DNA of 64,000 bases from Cyrtodaria siliqua (lineage: Eukaryota > Mollusca > Bivalvia > Adapedonta > Hiatellidae), in assembly GCA_037043455.1 (NCBI GenBank), contig JAWPHD010003279.1, positions 1 through 64,000 on the forward strand, read 5' to 3'. Position 1 is the first letter of the stretch, and every line of letters begins with the position of its first letter. The notes beneath the pieces were generated by a model. The model made no database searches. It saw only the letters and a list, made by a program, of their open reading frames with translations, and was not told where the DNA came from. Shown piece by piece: positions 35,779 to 47,844 of this stretch. Position numbers and translations under genes: made by a program.

Positions 35779-36689
35779 CATCTAAAAATTTACGTTTAAC
35801 AATAGAGTTAATTACACTCGGAACGTTATTAAACTCAATTTTTGAAAAATTATTTAAACTTTGTAACACCAATTTTTACATCTAGAACCTTTACTATTAA
35901 AACAATACAAGAATATTCGTTTATTGAAACACATATTTGGCATATGACTCAATCGAACCCAGTAATTTGATACCGCAATGTGTCTAACACAAACCGGTTG
36001 CCATGCCATGTCTCCTGCCATTGCAGCTGATGGTGTGTTTCTTGTCGTACCAAAAAAATACTCGCATTGCTCTTTGTTGTACGGCTTCAATACAAGAGTA
36101 GGTTTGAGTACCCCATATTGCTGCACCATAAGCTACAATAGACCAAACCAGCGAATCAAATAGTTTAGTATAAACTTTATAAGGCATCCCACCAACCGTT
36201 TTATATTTTGAAATTAACAGTCCTAACGTGCGACTGGCTGACTGTGCAACAAATGAAGCTGTTATATTATAATTGAGATATTCGTCTAAAACAAGGCCTA
36301 AATTTACATATTTATTTTTTATACATATATCAGATCCGCCACATTAAAATTAAAAAAATGTCTGTGGTTTTGATCTTGGTCTAAAATGCACAACATTAGT
36401 TTTATTTATATTGAATGACATAAAATTGCTTTCACACCAATCATCTAGTGTATCTAACAATAGCTGTAAATCTGTTTTATTTTCGGAAAGCAGTACAATA
36501 TCATCCGCATACATGATAACACATACTTTATCACCATCACCAATATCAACTCCTAGACCTAACGATTTCAATTTTAATGCTACATCGTTAATAAACCATT
36601 AAAGAGCAATGGGGATAAACAACAACCTTGTCTTAATCCTGTTGTAACATTAAACCATTCTGTATTTAAACCATTTATACGCACACATG

Positions 36690-36985
36690 CAGGGGCGTAG
36701 CTTGGCTGAGTATGATGTGTAGGCCGAGTTATAGGGGGGTCCGGGGGCATGCTCCCCCTTGATTTTTTTTCAGCTAGACTGTCTGAGGTGCGTTTTGGCG
36801 TATATTTCGTACCGGTGAATATGTCTATAAGACCATCAATATCCTTACTTTTTACCGTAAATTATATATCTTATAACTAAAAAGAAGCTGTCCCAATTAC
36901 CCCACTAGGCCTCCGATTTTTATTGCATTTTTGGCATTTTTATTTTTTCGATTTCTCACACGGCCTATAGGAAGCTACCCCCCTG
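36690..36985. mobile_element. CAGGGG-ended MITE inserted in the LINE RT domain
   Basis: The ends are CAGGGGCGTAGCTT and, inverted, CAGGGGGGTAGCTTCC. ACATG flanks both sides (36685-36689 and 36986-36990). Removing the element and one ACATG rejoins the RT reading (SVSSC-VRINGLNTEW) exactly, which confirms the boundaries. The CAG(G)G end is hAT-like, but hAT elements usually make 8-bp duplications and only 5 bp are seen here. Confidence 0.85.
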
Positions 36986-38950
36986 ACATGATGAAACAGA
37001 TGCATATAAAGACATAATTGCATTCAACATTTTACCATTTATCCCTAAGTAATAAAGTTTATTCCACAACAAATTTCTATTTACAGTGTCATATGCTTTT
37101 TTGAAATCAACAAATGCAGTAAAAGTTGTAAGTTTCTTTTTTATTCTGGTTGCAATAATATTAGTTAGTGACGATAGATGATCCGTAGTACCTTTCCTTT
37201 TTCTAAACCCATTTTGTTCATCTGTTATTATATTGTTTGCTTCTGTCCAGATAGACAATGTTTGATTTAACATATAACAATACAATTTATGCATAGATGG
37301 AGCAAGTGTAATGCCTCTGTACGACATAGGATCACGTGGATCATTAGTTGACGATTTAGGAATGGGATTAACAATTATACCTTTTCCCCATTCAGTGGGA
37401 ATAATACCAGTATTATAATAAACATTAAAAAGAACATGAAAAATGTAAACAGATGTATTATTACGAAATATTTCAGCTGGTATGTCATCGATACCACTTG
37501 CTTTATCCTCTTTGGAATTAAAAATTGCTTTCTGTATCTCAGCTATAGTAATTTCATTTTCAAATTCTGGAATAGATTCATTATTTGTTACATGTTCATT
37601 GTCGAAATTAATCGGAACACTTTGATTAGCTGAAGACTTATACAAATTTGAAAAACTGTTTTTCCACTTAATAATATAGATTCGCTGTCTGAGACAATAT
37701 TTCCATTATCATCTGTTACTTCCATTGGAATTTTCTTTTTCTTTTGAAAGCCAACACCTATTTTTCCGATAGACTTCCAAAAATTACACGAATTACTATC
37801 GATATCAGATAACAAATCATTTTGCATCTTAAACCAAAACAATCTTTTATTTCTTTGAACATTTCTATTAAAGGCCTTTCTACATTTTATAAAATCAATT
37901 CTATAAACCTTTTTCTGATAAACATCGTTACATTTGATAAACAATTGTTCAGCATTACATACTTTATTCCAAAGAGTGGATAAATTATCATCCCACCAGA
38001 GCTTACCACTTTTTCTTCTTTTGTTAGATGAAGCACTATTTAAAGTTATTGACCGTTTATGTAGTTTCGCACTCATTTCTGTTTTTATATAATTACATAG
38101 ATCATTATATGAATTATCAATGTCATGCTGAGTCTTTAAACTCATTTCAAGATTAAAAACAGTATTATGTAAATCCGTTAATAACTTCGGGCTTTGAGAA
38201 AAGTCATTAGGAATATTACGTAAATCATATTTAACAAATGTATCTTCAGAATGATCATTTGCAGCACTATCAAAATAACGGCATGGTATATTAATGCTCC
38301 ATGAAATAAAAGAATGATCTGGAACCGAAAGTGGCACAACCCCTGTAATGTTAACTAGCTCTGATGGTCTATACACATTGAACTCATTAAATATCAATAG
38401 GTTGTTATGACTTACTAAACAGTAATCAACCACCGAGGATCCCTGTGGTCTTATACAAGTATAATCATTTTTAACACAATTACGACCATTTAAAACACAC
38501 TAGTTACTGTTAATTAAGAACTCTATCATACTAGCTAAAATATTATCATAAAAAGTATTAACATCAATCTGTCTCGTCGAATATTTAGGTGGTAAATAAC
38601 ACACGCAAGGAAACAAGTTAAAATGTTCATACTTATGCGTAAGTTTTAACCATAAAATTCCTTCATTACTATCATCACATATTGAAACATTAAATGAACT
38701 AAGCACACTGTTTTTTTAAAAGAAATCCAACACCTCCTGATCCGGACCATGCATTTACATGTATATTAGATCTCTTATTTCCAAACCATTTATAACCCTT
38801 CAAATCAATAATAGTTTTATCTTTAAGATGAGTTTCTGAAACTCCAATAATATCTAAATTGAAGTGATTAAAATCAGTTTCACGTATATTAAAATTATCA
38901 GACATTATATCTAAATTAAAACCATTGACATTCCAAAAGTCTGCTTTGAT

Positions 38951-40538
38951 CTAATAGTTATCTCTTCGCCAATTGCCTCGTCTACTGTATCGACCATTTT
39001 GTCTCCCGTCACGACCTGCCTTATGCCATCTCTGGTTCTCATGTGATTGTTGTGCAGTTTCGAAATGCTCATGATCCCTCTGCCCGTTATCATTATTGTC
39101 ACATCTCTCGTTGTGATGATCTAACCGATCTGATCTATTGTAATTGTTTCTATCGCGATTATCACTAACCCGTCTGTCTCTGCCATTCCGATCTCGACTA
39201 TCTACACGAATACGTTCACCTCTATCCTCAAAGCCTTTAGAGGCAACTGAATGTTGTTTAACGGCTCATCAACACAGTATATGTTATTTAGAGCCGCCCC
39301 AGAGGGAGGGGAAGGATAAATAGGAATCCGGGAACATGCCCTACTCTTATTATCGAATAGATTCCTATGGTTCTTTAACGTGCTCGGAGGATAGACCGAT
39401 ACACGGGACCGCCCGGTTTACGTCCCCATCCGACGGACGGGGCTAAGGGAAATTGTCTTGCCCAAGAACACACCGACGGAACTCAGTGGCACAACGGAGG
39501 ATTGAACCCGGGGCCTCCGGTTACAAATCCGCCGCGCTACCGACTGCGCCACGCCAGCCCTCCTTTAGAGGGAATAACTCTGGACCCGCGAACCGCTATA
39601 TTGGCATCCCCACGTTTAACTGCCTCGACCAATGTTCGCATGTTTGATGCTAACCTTCTCTCCTGTGTTGACTGGTCATGCTTGATAAACACTCTATCAT
39701 ATGTTCTATGTCCCTTTAGCGATTTCTTACAAATCATCACTTTCTTCTTATCTTCCTAGGTCTTAAACTTTACTATTATAATACCTGCTTTATTTACCAT
39801 TCTTGACACTTTTCTTACTGCTATTTCAACATTGACGTCTCTTACTTTTAGACCATCTTTAATCAGAGCATCTACCTTTGCTAGCACATTTTCATTGATT
39901 GTTATAGGTAGACCACGGATGACCACATTAAGTGATAAATCTGGTTTGTCTTCCGGTGTCTTCTCATTTCTTCTATCTTCGCTTCTCTCTAATTTACGAC
40001 TGATTTGAGCTATTTCATTATCAAATTCTATTCTCATATCACTAAGCTTATTGTCTAATTATTTTCTTAACTTTGCTGCTTCTAAACTAACTCGTTTGTC
40101 TATTATCTTTGTTATTTTATCAGTAATTGTGTCGGTCAACTTTTTCTCTGACTGGTCAATTTTCAACTCCATCCTACTATTTACAATGTCTTGCATCTTA
40201 TGCATATGATCTGACATTTTCTTTAACATGTCTTTGATTTCTATATCAGCATCTTTGTGCACTTCTGCTCTTGTCACAATATGTTCAGGTCCTTTATTTA
40301 TACTCAGATCTGCCTTTTTCTTACCTCGCCTTTTATCTTTTGGGGGCTCATTTGTACTGCTGCTAGTTCCATTTATGGTCTTATTATCTGTCTTACCCTG
40401 TTTTTCACTTTTGTCATCACTTATCTGACTGTCAAGATTCATTAAGTTTCTTTTTGCTTTAACAAATTGCCTTGCATCGTCACTTTTGTCACCTTTGACT
40501 TTCTTTACCTCGCTTTCTGTTACGTCTGACGCTGACAA
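38951..40538 (-). pseudogene. LINE ORF1 (nucleic-acid-binding protein), broken
   Basis: Reading from ATG at 40538 (MSASDVTESEVKKVKG) there is a Lys/Asp/Ser-rich N terminus and a coiled-coil segment (IKDMLKKMSDHMHKMQDI). An RRM-like stretch follows (LSLNVVIRGLPITINENV), then an Arg/Asp/Asn-rich tail (RRGNWRRDNY) ending in TAG at 38951. Two in-frame stops (TAA near 40059, TAG near 39756) and the SINE at 39244-39561 interrupt it. Subtracting the SINE and one target duplication leaves 1260 nt, exactly 420 codons, so all parts share one frame. ORF2 follows in that same frame. Confidence 0.8.
39244..39561 (-). mobile_element. SINE family 1, complete copy inserted in LINE ORF1
   Basis: The minus strand starts with a tRNA-like head (GGCGTGGCGCAGTCGGTAGC; B box GGGTTCAATCC) and ends TTAAACAACATTCAGTT. 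It is flanked by a perfect 10-bp target duplication, CCTTTAGAGG, at 39234-39243 and 39562-39571. It is younger than the LINE insertion. Small open frames on the plus strand here are SINE shadows. Confidence 0.95.
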
Positions 40539-40985
40539 AAAAGCGCTTCCTGCCAGTAGCTACCGGTGTTCTTAATAGTGCCGACGCACCCTGAGAGAGC
40601 ATTACCGTATTCATATACTCATTATAGTCGTCGGTGAGTCCACAGTGATGCTCCATATTTTATGGTGCAACACCTACTTAATCTTTAGTCTAGAGCGGAT
40701 CACTAGAGCGTAACGATTTTTCGAACAAAGCCCAGCTGTATGTAGTGACGTTGCACGATAATTGGCTACTACATATGCGCACACAACAGAACTGATAGTT
40801 GACTGATATGGAAAAATAAATAGTCTCAAATAGCTCAGAATATATCAAACAGTTTTCATTAAAACTTTTATCACAAGTAAAATGTACCTTTATCCATTAA
40901 AATATCCAATTATATCCATTCAAATCACTTTTTAAACACTATAACTTATTAACAATATTACACCGATTACAAAATGTAAACACAC

Positions 40986-41216
40986 TTATAGGTTAGACAC
41001 CACCAATATATAACACATGGCAAGGAGGCGTGTTTGACACCAAGTTGACCAACCTCGTTTCGAAGTCTGTATCTTTGTCAAATTAGCGAATTGATTCAAA
41101 TCCTTTACACCGTTCTTTAGGTCGGATTGCCATTTATCGGTAGATAAAGTCGGTAATAAAAATAAAGTAAATATGATGGGAACATACTTATATAGGTTAT
41201 CGAAAATAGTTCCCAT
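40986..41216 (-). other. Unassigned ATG open frame, signal-peptide-like start
   Basis: A 76-codon frame reads MGTIFDNLYKYVPIIFTLFL then LPTLSTDKWQSDLKNGVKDL and ends in TAA/TAG. The first 25 residues are hydrophobic like a signal or anchor, and the next 30 are amphipathic. It lies just upstream of the LINE within the Rieske intron. There are no splice or family clues, and it may be chance. Confidence 0.2.
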
Positions 41217-41299
41217 TTCAAATAAAAAGCATTTGAAATGAAAAGGGAGGTGATTTTAAAATTAAATTTGGAATGTTTTTGTTTGAAAATACAAATCGT

Positions 41300-43880
41300 T
41301 TGTGAACACATTTCAGCGTTCTTTTAAAAAAGGCTGTATGGTAATTCTTGTCAATGCCAAACACTAAATTTGTTCAAAGCATTTGTATAATGGAATAATT
41401 TGTTTTAAATATATGGGATGAAATCTGAAAATAAGAAAATAACACACTTTTTTTAAAATCACTTTCTTACCAAGAATTGCTTATATCTTCAAACACTTAT
41501 ATCAATGTTCATAATTTTAATCTATTTCCTTAAAAAGTCGTGCTAAACTTTTTGTGATCAGTATATATTTAATTTTAAGCTATATGTTATGCCCATCGCT
41601 TTGGTCTTATGGCAATAGTGACTCAGTACCTCTTGCGGTTCTAAAGAAGTTCCTATTTGAAATAATTTTATTTGATGTGACCAATAGCGGGCTGAGTTTA
41701 ATTTATACCAACTGGGAGGAATATCTCCGCGAAGAATCAAGAACCCCATCATCAAATAAGGGTTTAATTTGTTTTATCTGCGCTCACTGGAAAATAACTG
41801 CAATTTTGTAATCATACAGTCAATAATATCTACCCGACTGACAGTGTGTACAGCTGTGCGATTTAATAAGGCAGCGATACGGCAGCGACAAGGCATCGAT
41901 ACGGCAGCGATAAGGCAACGATAAGGCAATTGCGGTTATTTTCCAAAGAACGCAGAATGGTATTTTGAAAAGCTGACTGCATTTACTTTCCAGTGAACTC
42001 AGATACAACTCCTGTAATAAAGCAGAGATTTGCGACGAATGCGTTCAAATAGAAAATACTCGAAATTTCACGTATTGCGCTTTCATTTGTCACTTTACAG
42101 AAATTGTCCTTTCTTAAAGCAGCAGTCTGCTAATGGTCTCAAGTTAAAGATATGTATGTTTGGAATGCAATGGTATTTTCAAAACATTTTATGTCTACTA
42201 AAAACGTCAACAAAATAATGTTATTTAAAAAGTCCGACTTTGGCCTAATTGTTGCTATTACCTGTTGTTGTTTGAGTTTTGCTGATATTTGGAACTGTAC
42301 AGAATTCGTCATTTTGTTCACAGCAGGAGCAAGAGGTCTGTGTGTATTTTAAAATTTTCTTTCTGTCCTAAATATAAGAAGAGGGAAAAAAAGAACAATA
42401 TTTTGCAATTTATCTCGTGTCATACGAGATTATGCGAGATTTGAGTAAATGCCCAATCTTTACTTCTTAGATCTCTGAGTAAACCCTTATGATGGCAACT
42501 CTCTCACAAACTAAATGATTGTAAGAATAAATAAGTTTTTTTTGTTTTTTTTCAAAACAGTTTGTGTGTTCCATGAACGGTTGACGAACATATTATATGG
42601 AAACTTGTAAACGTATATTTATAAAAAGTTAACTTTCCGAAAGTATTAGTTATTCGCAAAAGTCATGCTAAAATAACACAGCTTTAAATGATCACATGTT
42701 AGACCCTTAACCAATGTAACCAATGAAATTGTTTGCTTTATGAACATTTTCGAGTGATTGCAAATACTAGTACATGTATATGGTATTAAACGAGTAATTT
42801 TCTTTTCTTTTTGTAGACAGTGTTACCAACGATGGCTATTAGCGGACATCTTTGATATAACTATCTTTTCCAAATAAAAATACACGAACGCTAAGCGGGT
42901 GAAACGGAAGGGTAGCATGAAAATGACAAGGTCGTTCATTTAAATCAAATGGACATTGCACAAAAAAATGTTCGGCGTCATAACTTCTCACAAGTTGCGT
43001 TTTCTTTGATTTTGTTTATAAACAATTCATATTTCAGGTTACTGCATTTGTTTCTTAACAGTGCATGTACAGACAATCTACGAAATCCAGAAAAATAGGT
43101 ATTTTGTCATGCATGCATATCTCTTTGGTAAAGGTGTCATATAAATACGACTTGCAGTTCTAGCGGAGCAACAATAAAAAAGCTTTCCATTTTTCATTTT
43201 AGACGTGGCTACAATCTTGGACTTCAGGAAAAAGTTTTATTTGGACCCACTAAACAATGTGCAGGGTGGTACTTTTAGTTTCATGAAACTTTCTATTATA
43301 AGTCCATGTAAACAAAGATTTCTTTTCTGATAAACTGCATGACATGCGGAATACTTTGGTAAAAGCGGCATATCAGTATTTCTGGCGTAGTCTCGGCCTG
43401 CCTAGTTCTAAATCCGCGTAGCATAGCGTAGCGAAGAAATCAAAAACGGGCCGGATGTCCGAACCTGTCCCTGGCGGTGCTAGATGAGTAACGATATAGA
43501 AAACTGTACCATGTTTAGTTTAGTTTAAGATGTTGCTGTTACCTTGGATATTCAGAGGATGTGGAATACACATAATGAACAAACAGATAGACGATATGCG
43601 ACAGGTATATAGACAGACTAAAGATGGACGAAAGATGTACAGACAGACGGACGATGAACGATGAGCCATCACACAACCTCTCGGGGTTCTTCGGCTTGTA
43701 AAAAGGACAATAGGAGAATATATAACCAAACATTTCGCATAAATTGAGAAATACAACAAACCAAGGTATCGTAAAACAAACTCACAAGTTTTCTTGTGTT
43801 TTTTAAATAAAAAATAAAACAGGATCGAGACAACCCGTACGATGACACACACAGACGCATCTCTATATAACTAGACGCAC
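41300..43880. other. Rieske intron remainder, no gene seen
   Basis: AT-rich sequence. An inverted repeat pairs CACTGGAAAATAACTGCAAT (41786) with AATTGCGGTTATTTTCCAAAG (41928). It encloses an 11-bp tandem tract (GGCAGCGATAC, 41868-41932), so a small foldback element with a nested microsatellite is likely at about 41780-42005. ACAGACGGACGATGA-type units lie near 43610-43660. Confidence 0.6.
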
Positions 43881-43886
43881 ACTTAC

Positions 43887-44002
43887 CTGTAGCCCGATTT
43901 CATTCATCCCTGTTTCCAGATCGAACATATACGAGTGCCAGGGACACATCACGTGATGTTTGCCTCTGTAATCTTCTATATCACCCTCGAACAAAGGTCC
44001 TC
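43887..44002 (-). CDS. Rieske [2Fe-2S] domain exon, RFESD-like
   Basis: The exon runs from a CTACTTTCAG acceptor to a CTACAG|GTAAGT donor. Entering in phase 1 it reads (G)GPLFEGDIEDYRGKHHVM, then CPWHSYMFDLETGMNEIGLQ. CPWH is the second ligand pair (C-x2-H) of a Rieske cluster, and GGPL...GDIED and FDL.TG are typical of the vertebrate RFESD-type domain. The first Cys-x-His ligands belong to an upstream exon, which I looked for between 44010 and 64000 and did not find. The gene is therefore partial in this window. Such proteins carry a [2Fe-2S] cluster for electron transfer; the function of the RFESD type is poorly defined. Confidence 0.8.
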
Positions 44003-44117
44003 CTGAAAGTAGTATATGTAGGTTCAAATAACCTTCAATGAAAACAAAAATGTTTAGTTGTAAATCACACTAATCATTTTTGTTAAAATGATGTATAAAG
44101 TATTCCGATATTGTAAT

Positions 44118-44560
44118 AAATACTGAAAAGGGGATCCCTTGGAAGTAACAAACACAAACAAGAGATAAAAGTAGCAGACTCGGTTTTATTGAGTCTGTTC
44201 ACGACAGGTAATGTAGAGTGCAACACCTCTCACGCCTAGCACCGGCTTAAGCGATATTCTACTTTAAAGCCACGCAGATTGGGCTTGATGATCTGAAAGG
44301 ACCAGTTTGTAATAACACTACTGATTTGTAGTCGGGGCATATTTTACGGCCGCCACACAGCACTAAACAAACGCTAGTGTGAATGATAATAGGTACTGAA
44401 AAGTGGATCCCTTGGAAGTAACAAACACAAACAAGAGATAAAAGTAGCAGACTCGGTTTTATTGAGTCTGTTCATGAGAGGTTATATAGAGTGCAACACC
44501 CCTCACGCCTCCTAGCACCGGCTTAAACGATATTCTACTTTAAAGCCACACATATTTGGT
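44118..44560 (+). repeat. ~280-bp repeat, one full and one partial tandem copy
   Basis: GGGATCCCTTGGAAGTAACA, AAAGTAGCAGACTCGGTTTT and CACCGGCTTAAGCGATATTC occur at 44130-44270 and again at 44405-44545. The intervening part contains CACTACTGATTTGTAGTCGG, as in the copy at 16072-16350. Confidence 0.85.
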
Positions 44561-44934
44561 AACACATGTATAAGCATGCAAAAGAAGAAATCAAGCACCC
44601 GAACCATATATGTTATACTCTAAACATCTTTCAAAAATGTGTTTGAATCCATCTTTATGTTTAAAAAAGCGGAAACCAAAGTCTCCCACCACTTACATAC
44701 ATTGTAACACTAATTCAATAACTGCATGGCATTGTTTATTCCCACGTGGTATTAAGTGTGAAATACTAAACATACAATGCTGTAGTATGTATATGCAATT
44801 TAAAAGCACTGAAACATAGCACAATTAATAATTACATTCCTTACAGATTGTTAAAATATTGATTGGCCAAGTATGGAAGGCCAAGTCTACAGGTTGTTTG
44901 AAAGGTATTTTACGTCGTTTTCAGGACATCTTAG

Positions 44935-46525
44935 GCGAGGGTCGATTTTTTTTGTGGTATAGGCAGACCATCTGGGTAGAACCAGTAATGTATACCTCCC
45001 GCCATCCGTAAGCAGACAATCTGGGTAGAACCAGTACTGTATACCTCCCGTCATCCGTAAGCAGACACCTGGATAGAACCAGTACTGTATACCTCCCGCC
45101 ATCCGTAAGCATACACCTGGGTAGAACCAGTACTGTATACCTCCCGCCATCCGTAAGCAGACCACCTGGACAGAACCAGTACTGCATACCTCCCGCCATC
45201 CGTAAGCAGACACCTGGGTAGAACCAGTACTGTATACATCCCGCCATCCGTAGGCAGACCACCTGGATAGAACAAGTACTGTATACCTCCCGCCATCCGT
45301 AAGCAGACACCTGGGTAGAACCAATAATGTATACCTGCCGCCATCTGTAAGCAGACCACCTGGGTGGAACCAGTACTGTATATCTCCCGCCATCTGTAAG
45401 CAGACCACCTGGGTGGAACCAGTACTGTATACCTCCCGCCATCTGTAAGCAGACCACCTGGGTGGAACCAGTAGCGTTACTGTATATCTCCCGCTTTCCG
45501 TAAGCAGACCACATGGGTAGAACCAGTACCGTAACTGTTTATCTCCCGCTTTCCGTAAGCAGACCACATGGGTAGAACTCCCGCTTCCGTAAGCAGACCA
45601 CCTGGGTAGAACCAGTATTGTATACCTGCCACCATCCGTAAGCAGACCACCTAGGTGGAACCAGAACTGTATACCTCCCGCCATCCGTAAGCAGACCACC
45701 TGGGTGGAACCAGTACTGTATACCTCCCGCCATCTGTAAGCAGACCACCTGGTTGGAACCAGTAATGTATACCTCCCGCCATCCGTAAGCAGACCACATG
45801 GGTAGAACCAGTACTGTATACCTCCCGCCATCCGTAAGCAGACCACATGGGTAGAACCAGTACCGTAACTGTATATCTCCCGCTTCCGTAAGCAGACCAC
45901 CTGTATAGAACCAGTACTGTATACCTCCCGCTATCCGTAAGCAGACCACCTGGGTAGAACCAGTACTGTATACCTCCCGCCATCTGTAAGCAGACCACCT
46001 GGGTGGAACCAGTACTGTATACCTCCCGCTATCCGTAAGCAGACCACCTGGGTAGAACCAGTACTGTATACCTCCCGCCATCTGTAAGCAGACCACCTGG
46101 GTGGAACCAGTACTGTATACCTCCCGCCATCCGTAAGCAGACCACCTGGGTAGAACCAGTACTGTATACCTCCCGCCATCTGTAAGCAGACCATCTGGGT
46201 GGAACCAGTACTGTATACCTCCCGCCATCTGTAAGCAGACCACCTGGGTGGAACCAGTACTGTATACCTCCCGCCATCTGTAAGCAGACCACCTGGGTGG
46301 AACCAGTACTGTATACCTCCCGCCATCTGTAAGCAGACCACCTGGGTGGAACCAGTACTGTATACCTCCCGCCATCCGTAAGCAGACCACCTGGATAGAA
46401 CAAGTACTGTATACCTCCCGCCATCTGTAAGCAGATCACCTGGGTGGAAATAGTACTGTATACCTCCCGCCATCTGTAAGCAGACCACCTGGGTGGAACC
46501 AGTACTGTATACCTCCCGCCATCCT
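44935..46525. repeat. 49-bp minisatellite derived from SINE family 3, about 32 units
   Basis: The unit contains GCAGACCACCTGGGTAGAAC, CAGTACTGTATACCTCCCGC and CATCCGTAA. The period is 49 bp. The same unit occurs once in the SINE-like copies at 17917-17950 and 48240-48290. The sequence leaving the array (AGAATAAACACTTTCTTACT, AGACAAGCCGAGC) matches what follows the unit in 48285-48322. Because 49 is not a multiple of 3, each frame reads all three phases in turn and stays open for up to 337 codons on the minus strand. These are artefacts. Confidence 0.95.
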
Positions 46526-46559
46526 AAGAATAAACACTTTCTTACTAGACAAGCCGAGC

Positions 46560-47090
46560 AAAGATAACAGCGTCTTTGCTACATCTCTCTTCAAATATGT
46601 TGAGCTTTCTTCAAATGATTTAGACGCTCTTTCGAATAATTTGAAAAGTGGTATAAGTTTCGGAAAATGGGTCTAAGTAGTTTGCACCTCTCTATAAAAA
46701 TGTATTGCTCGCAAAACAACAAACAAGTACTGATAACAAACATTCAACTGCAGAGCGTTTCAAATCAAAATGATTTATACCATTCTTTAAATGATTTGAA
46801 GAAGATATTCAAAAAACAAACAAAAAAAAACTTGTGTTTTGAAGAGTGGTTTAAATAAGTAAGAGAGGTCAAACTCATTCACATCGCTCCTCATATCATT
46901 AACAGATCTCGTTAAATCATTTGAAGAGATATTTACATCAAATGAACCTCTCTTCAAATCATTTAAATAGGTGTAAATAAGTCAGTTGTAAATTATATTA
47001 TTTTAAGAGATGTATAAAACAGCTACACTTCTCATTGGATTGTTTTAAGATAGTTTAAATCAAGTGAAGAGCGGTTCAAACCACTCACCC
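46560..47090. repeat. Irregular TTCAAATCATTT-rich tract
   Basis: The word (CT)TTCAAATCATTT and its inverse AAATGATTTGAAGA recur at least eight times in both orientations without fixed spacing (46590, 46610, 46760, 46790, 46912, 46955). No gene seen. Confidence 0.6.
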
Positions 47091-47129
47091 CACCCCCACG
47101 TTTATGTTTATTTTGTATTTTTTTCCATG

Positions 47130-47840
47130 TCCATTTATGGTTTTACTCAGCATTCCTCTATTGTTTCAGGTGCTAATTGACTGTGATGGCGAAAAACAAT
47201 GTCAGTGGCTCCAGCGAAGAAGGAAGTGTTTACAATAGAATAGTTATGTATGTGAGAAGGTTCGAAACTCATTCTACTTGATTTTATCGCGATTAAATGG
47301 AGGGTGGGCCCGAAAGGTCAGGTCTCAAACCTCTATTATCTCCCCTCAAAGCTCACGGACCTAGAGACAAAAGCAAAACAGGAAATACATCTTTTTTTCT
47401 CAATTTTATGCAATTTTTAATTTGAAAAATAGGCTTTCTTTACTTTAACATACATCTGCAATGTAAAAACAGATGATACAGAAAATCCCATTTTGATATG
47501 AGGTTTCACTCAAGTTTCAGAAGTGTTTGACCTAAGCACCACATATTCAGCTAAATAGTGTATGCATTTTATATTATCCCTAGGGATCACATAAACATGA
47601 GCGAGAAAAACAACCAACCTGGCTATCTTATGTATTTTATTGTTTTAAATTACTGGTCTTGGCTATACTGAAGATATTAAACCAACAACAATGTCTGCTG
47701 CCCTGCTTTAAACCTCAGATGTTGGAAAAGGCTGTACAGCAACCCTATGGGAAAATTAATTGAGGTGTGAGACCTTTATTCCTGTTGGCGCCATATAACT
47801 TTGTTATGTTAGTGCGCCGTAAACCCTCAATCAACTCCAT
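47130..47840 (+). repeat. Interspersed repeat family C, copy 3, split by a MITE
   Basis: AACAATGTCAGTGGCTCCAG to GAGGGTGGGCCCGAAAGGTC continues after the MITE at 47320-47775 with TTTATTCCTGTTGGCGCCAT and TTAGTGCGCCGTAAA. Compared with copy 1 (GCAGGTTCATTCCTGTTAGG) the insertion point is clear. Confidence 0.8.
47320..47775. mobile_element. MITE family E, copy nested in repeat C
   Basis: It opens AGGTCTCAAACCTCTATTAT and closes AATTAATTGAGGTGTGAGACC, imperfect inverted ends. The internal CCCTATGGGAAAATTAATTG is shared with 58437-58883 and 59867-60314, and a diverged relative is at 62773-63240. Confidence 0.75.
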
Positions 47841-47844
47841 TTAC

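Larger units (their letters stand above)
35202..38948 (-). pseudogene. LINE ORF2 (endonuclease plus reverse transcriptase), broken
   Basis: Order on the minus strand: endonuclease motifs WNVNG (38937 region), SETHL and PDHSFISW (near 38310); the linker with LFWFKMQNDLL; RT motifs SYRGITLAPSMHKLY, DEQNGFRKRKGTTDHL, FVDFKKAYDTVNR, GLRQGCCLSPLLFN and MYADDIVLLSE (near 36500); then AYGAAIWG and a C-terminal CPFC...ELHVMITCPLY zinc-like motif (35300-35440). There are one in-frame TAG (near 38502) and single-base frameshifts near 38710, 37655, 36600 and 36040. A MITE interrupts the RT at 36690-36985, and a ~110-bp tandem duplication lies at 35557-35775. Confidence 0.85.
34740..40600 (-). mobile_element. 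APE-type non-LTR retrotransposon (LINE), degenerate, in Rieske intron
   Basis: It has an ORF1 with a coiled-coil and RRM-like region, an ORF2 with apurinic-type endonuclease, reverse transcriptase and a C-terminal Cys/His motif, and a 3' end near 34740 with TTTAATAAAG and a TA-rich tail on the minus strand. It is inserted in the sense direction in the 9.3-kb Rieske intron. It carries in-frame stops, several 1-nt frameshifts, a SINE insertion in ORF1 and a MITE insertion in the RT, so it is dead. The clade was not assigned. The 5' limit is uncertain. Confidence 0.9.

Noticed and set aside
44887..46488. Several long overlapping minus-strand open frames (up to 337 codons)
   Set aside because: All read the 49-bp SINE-derived array. 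The period is not a multiple of three, so the three frames are permutations of the same peptide.
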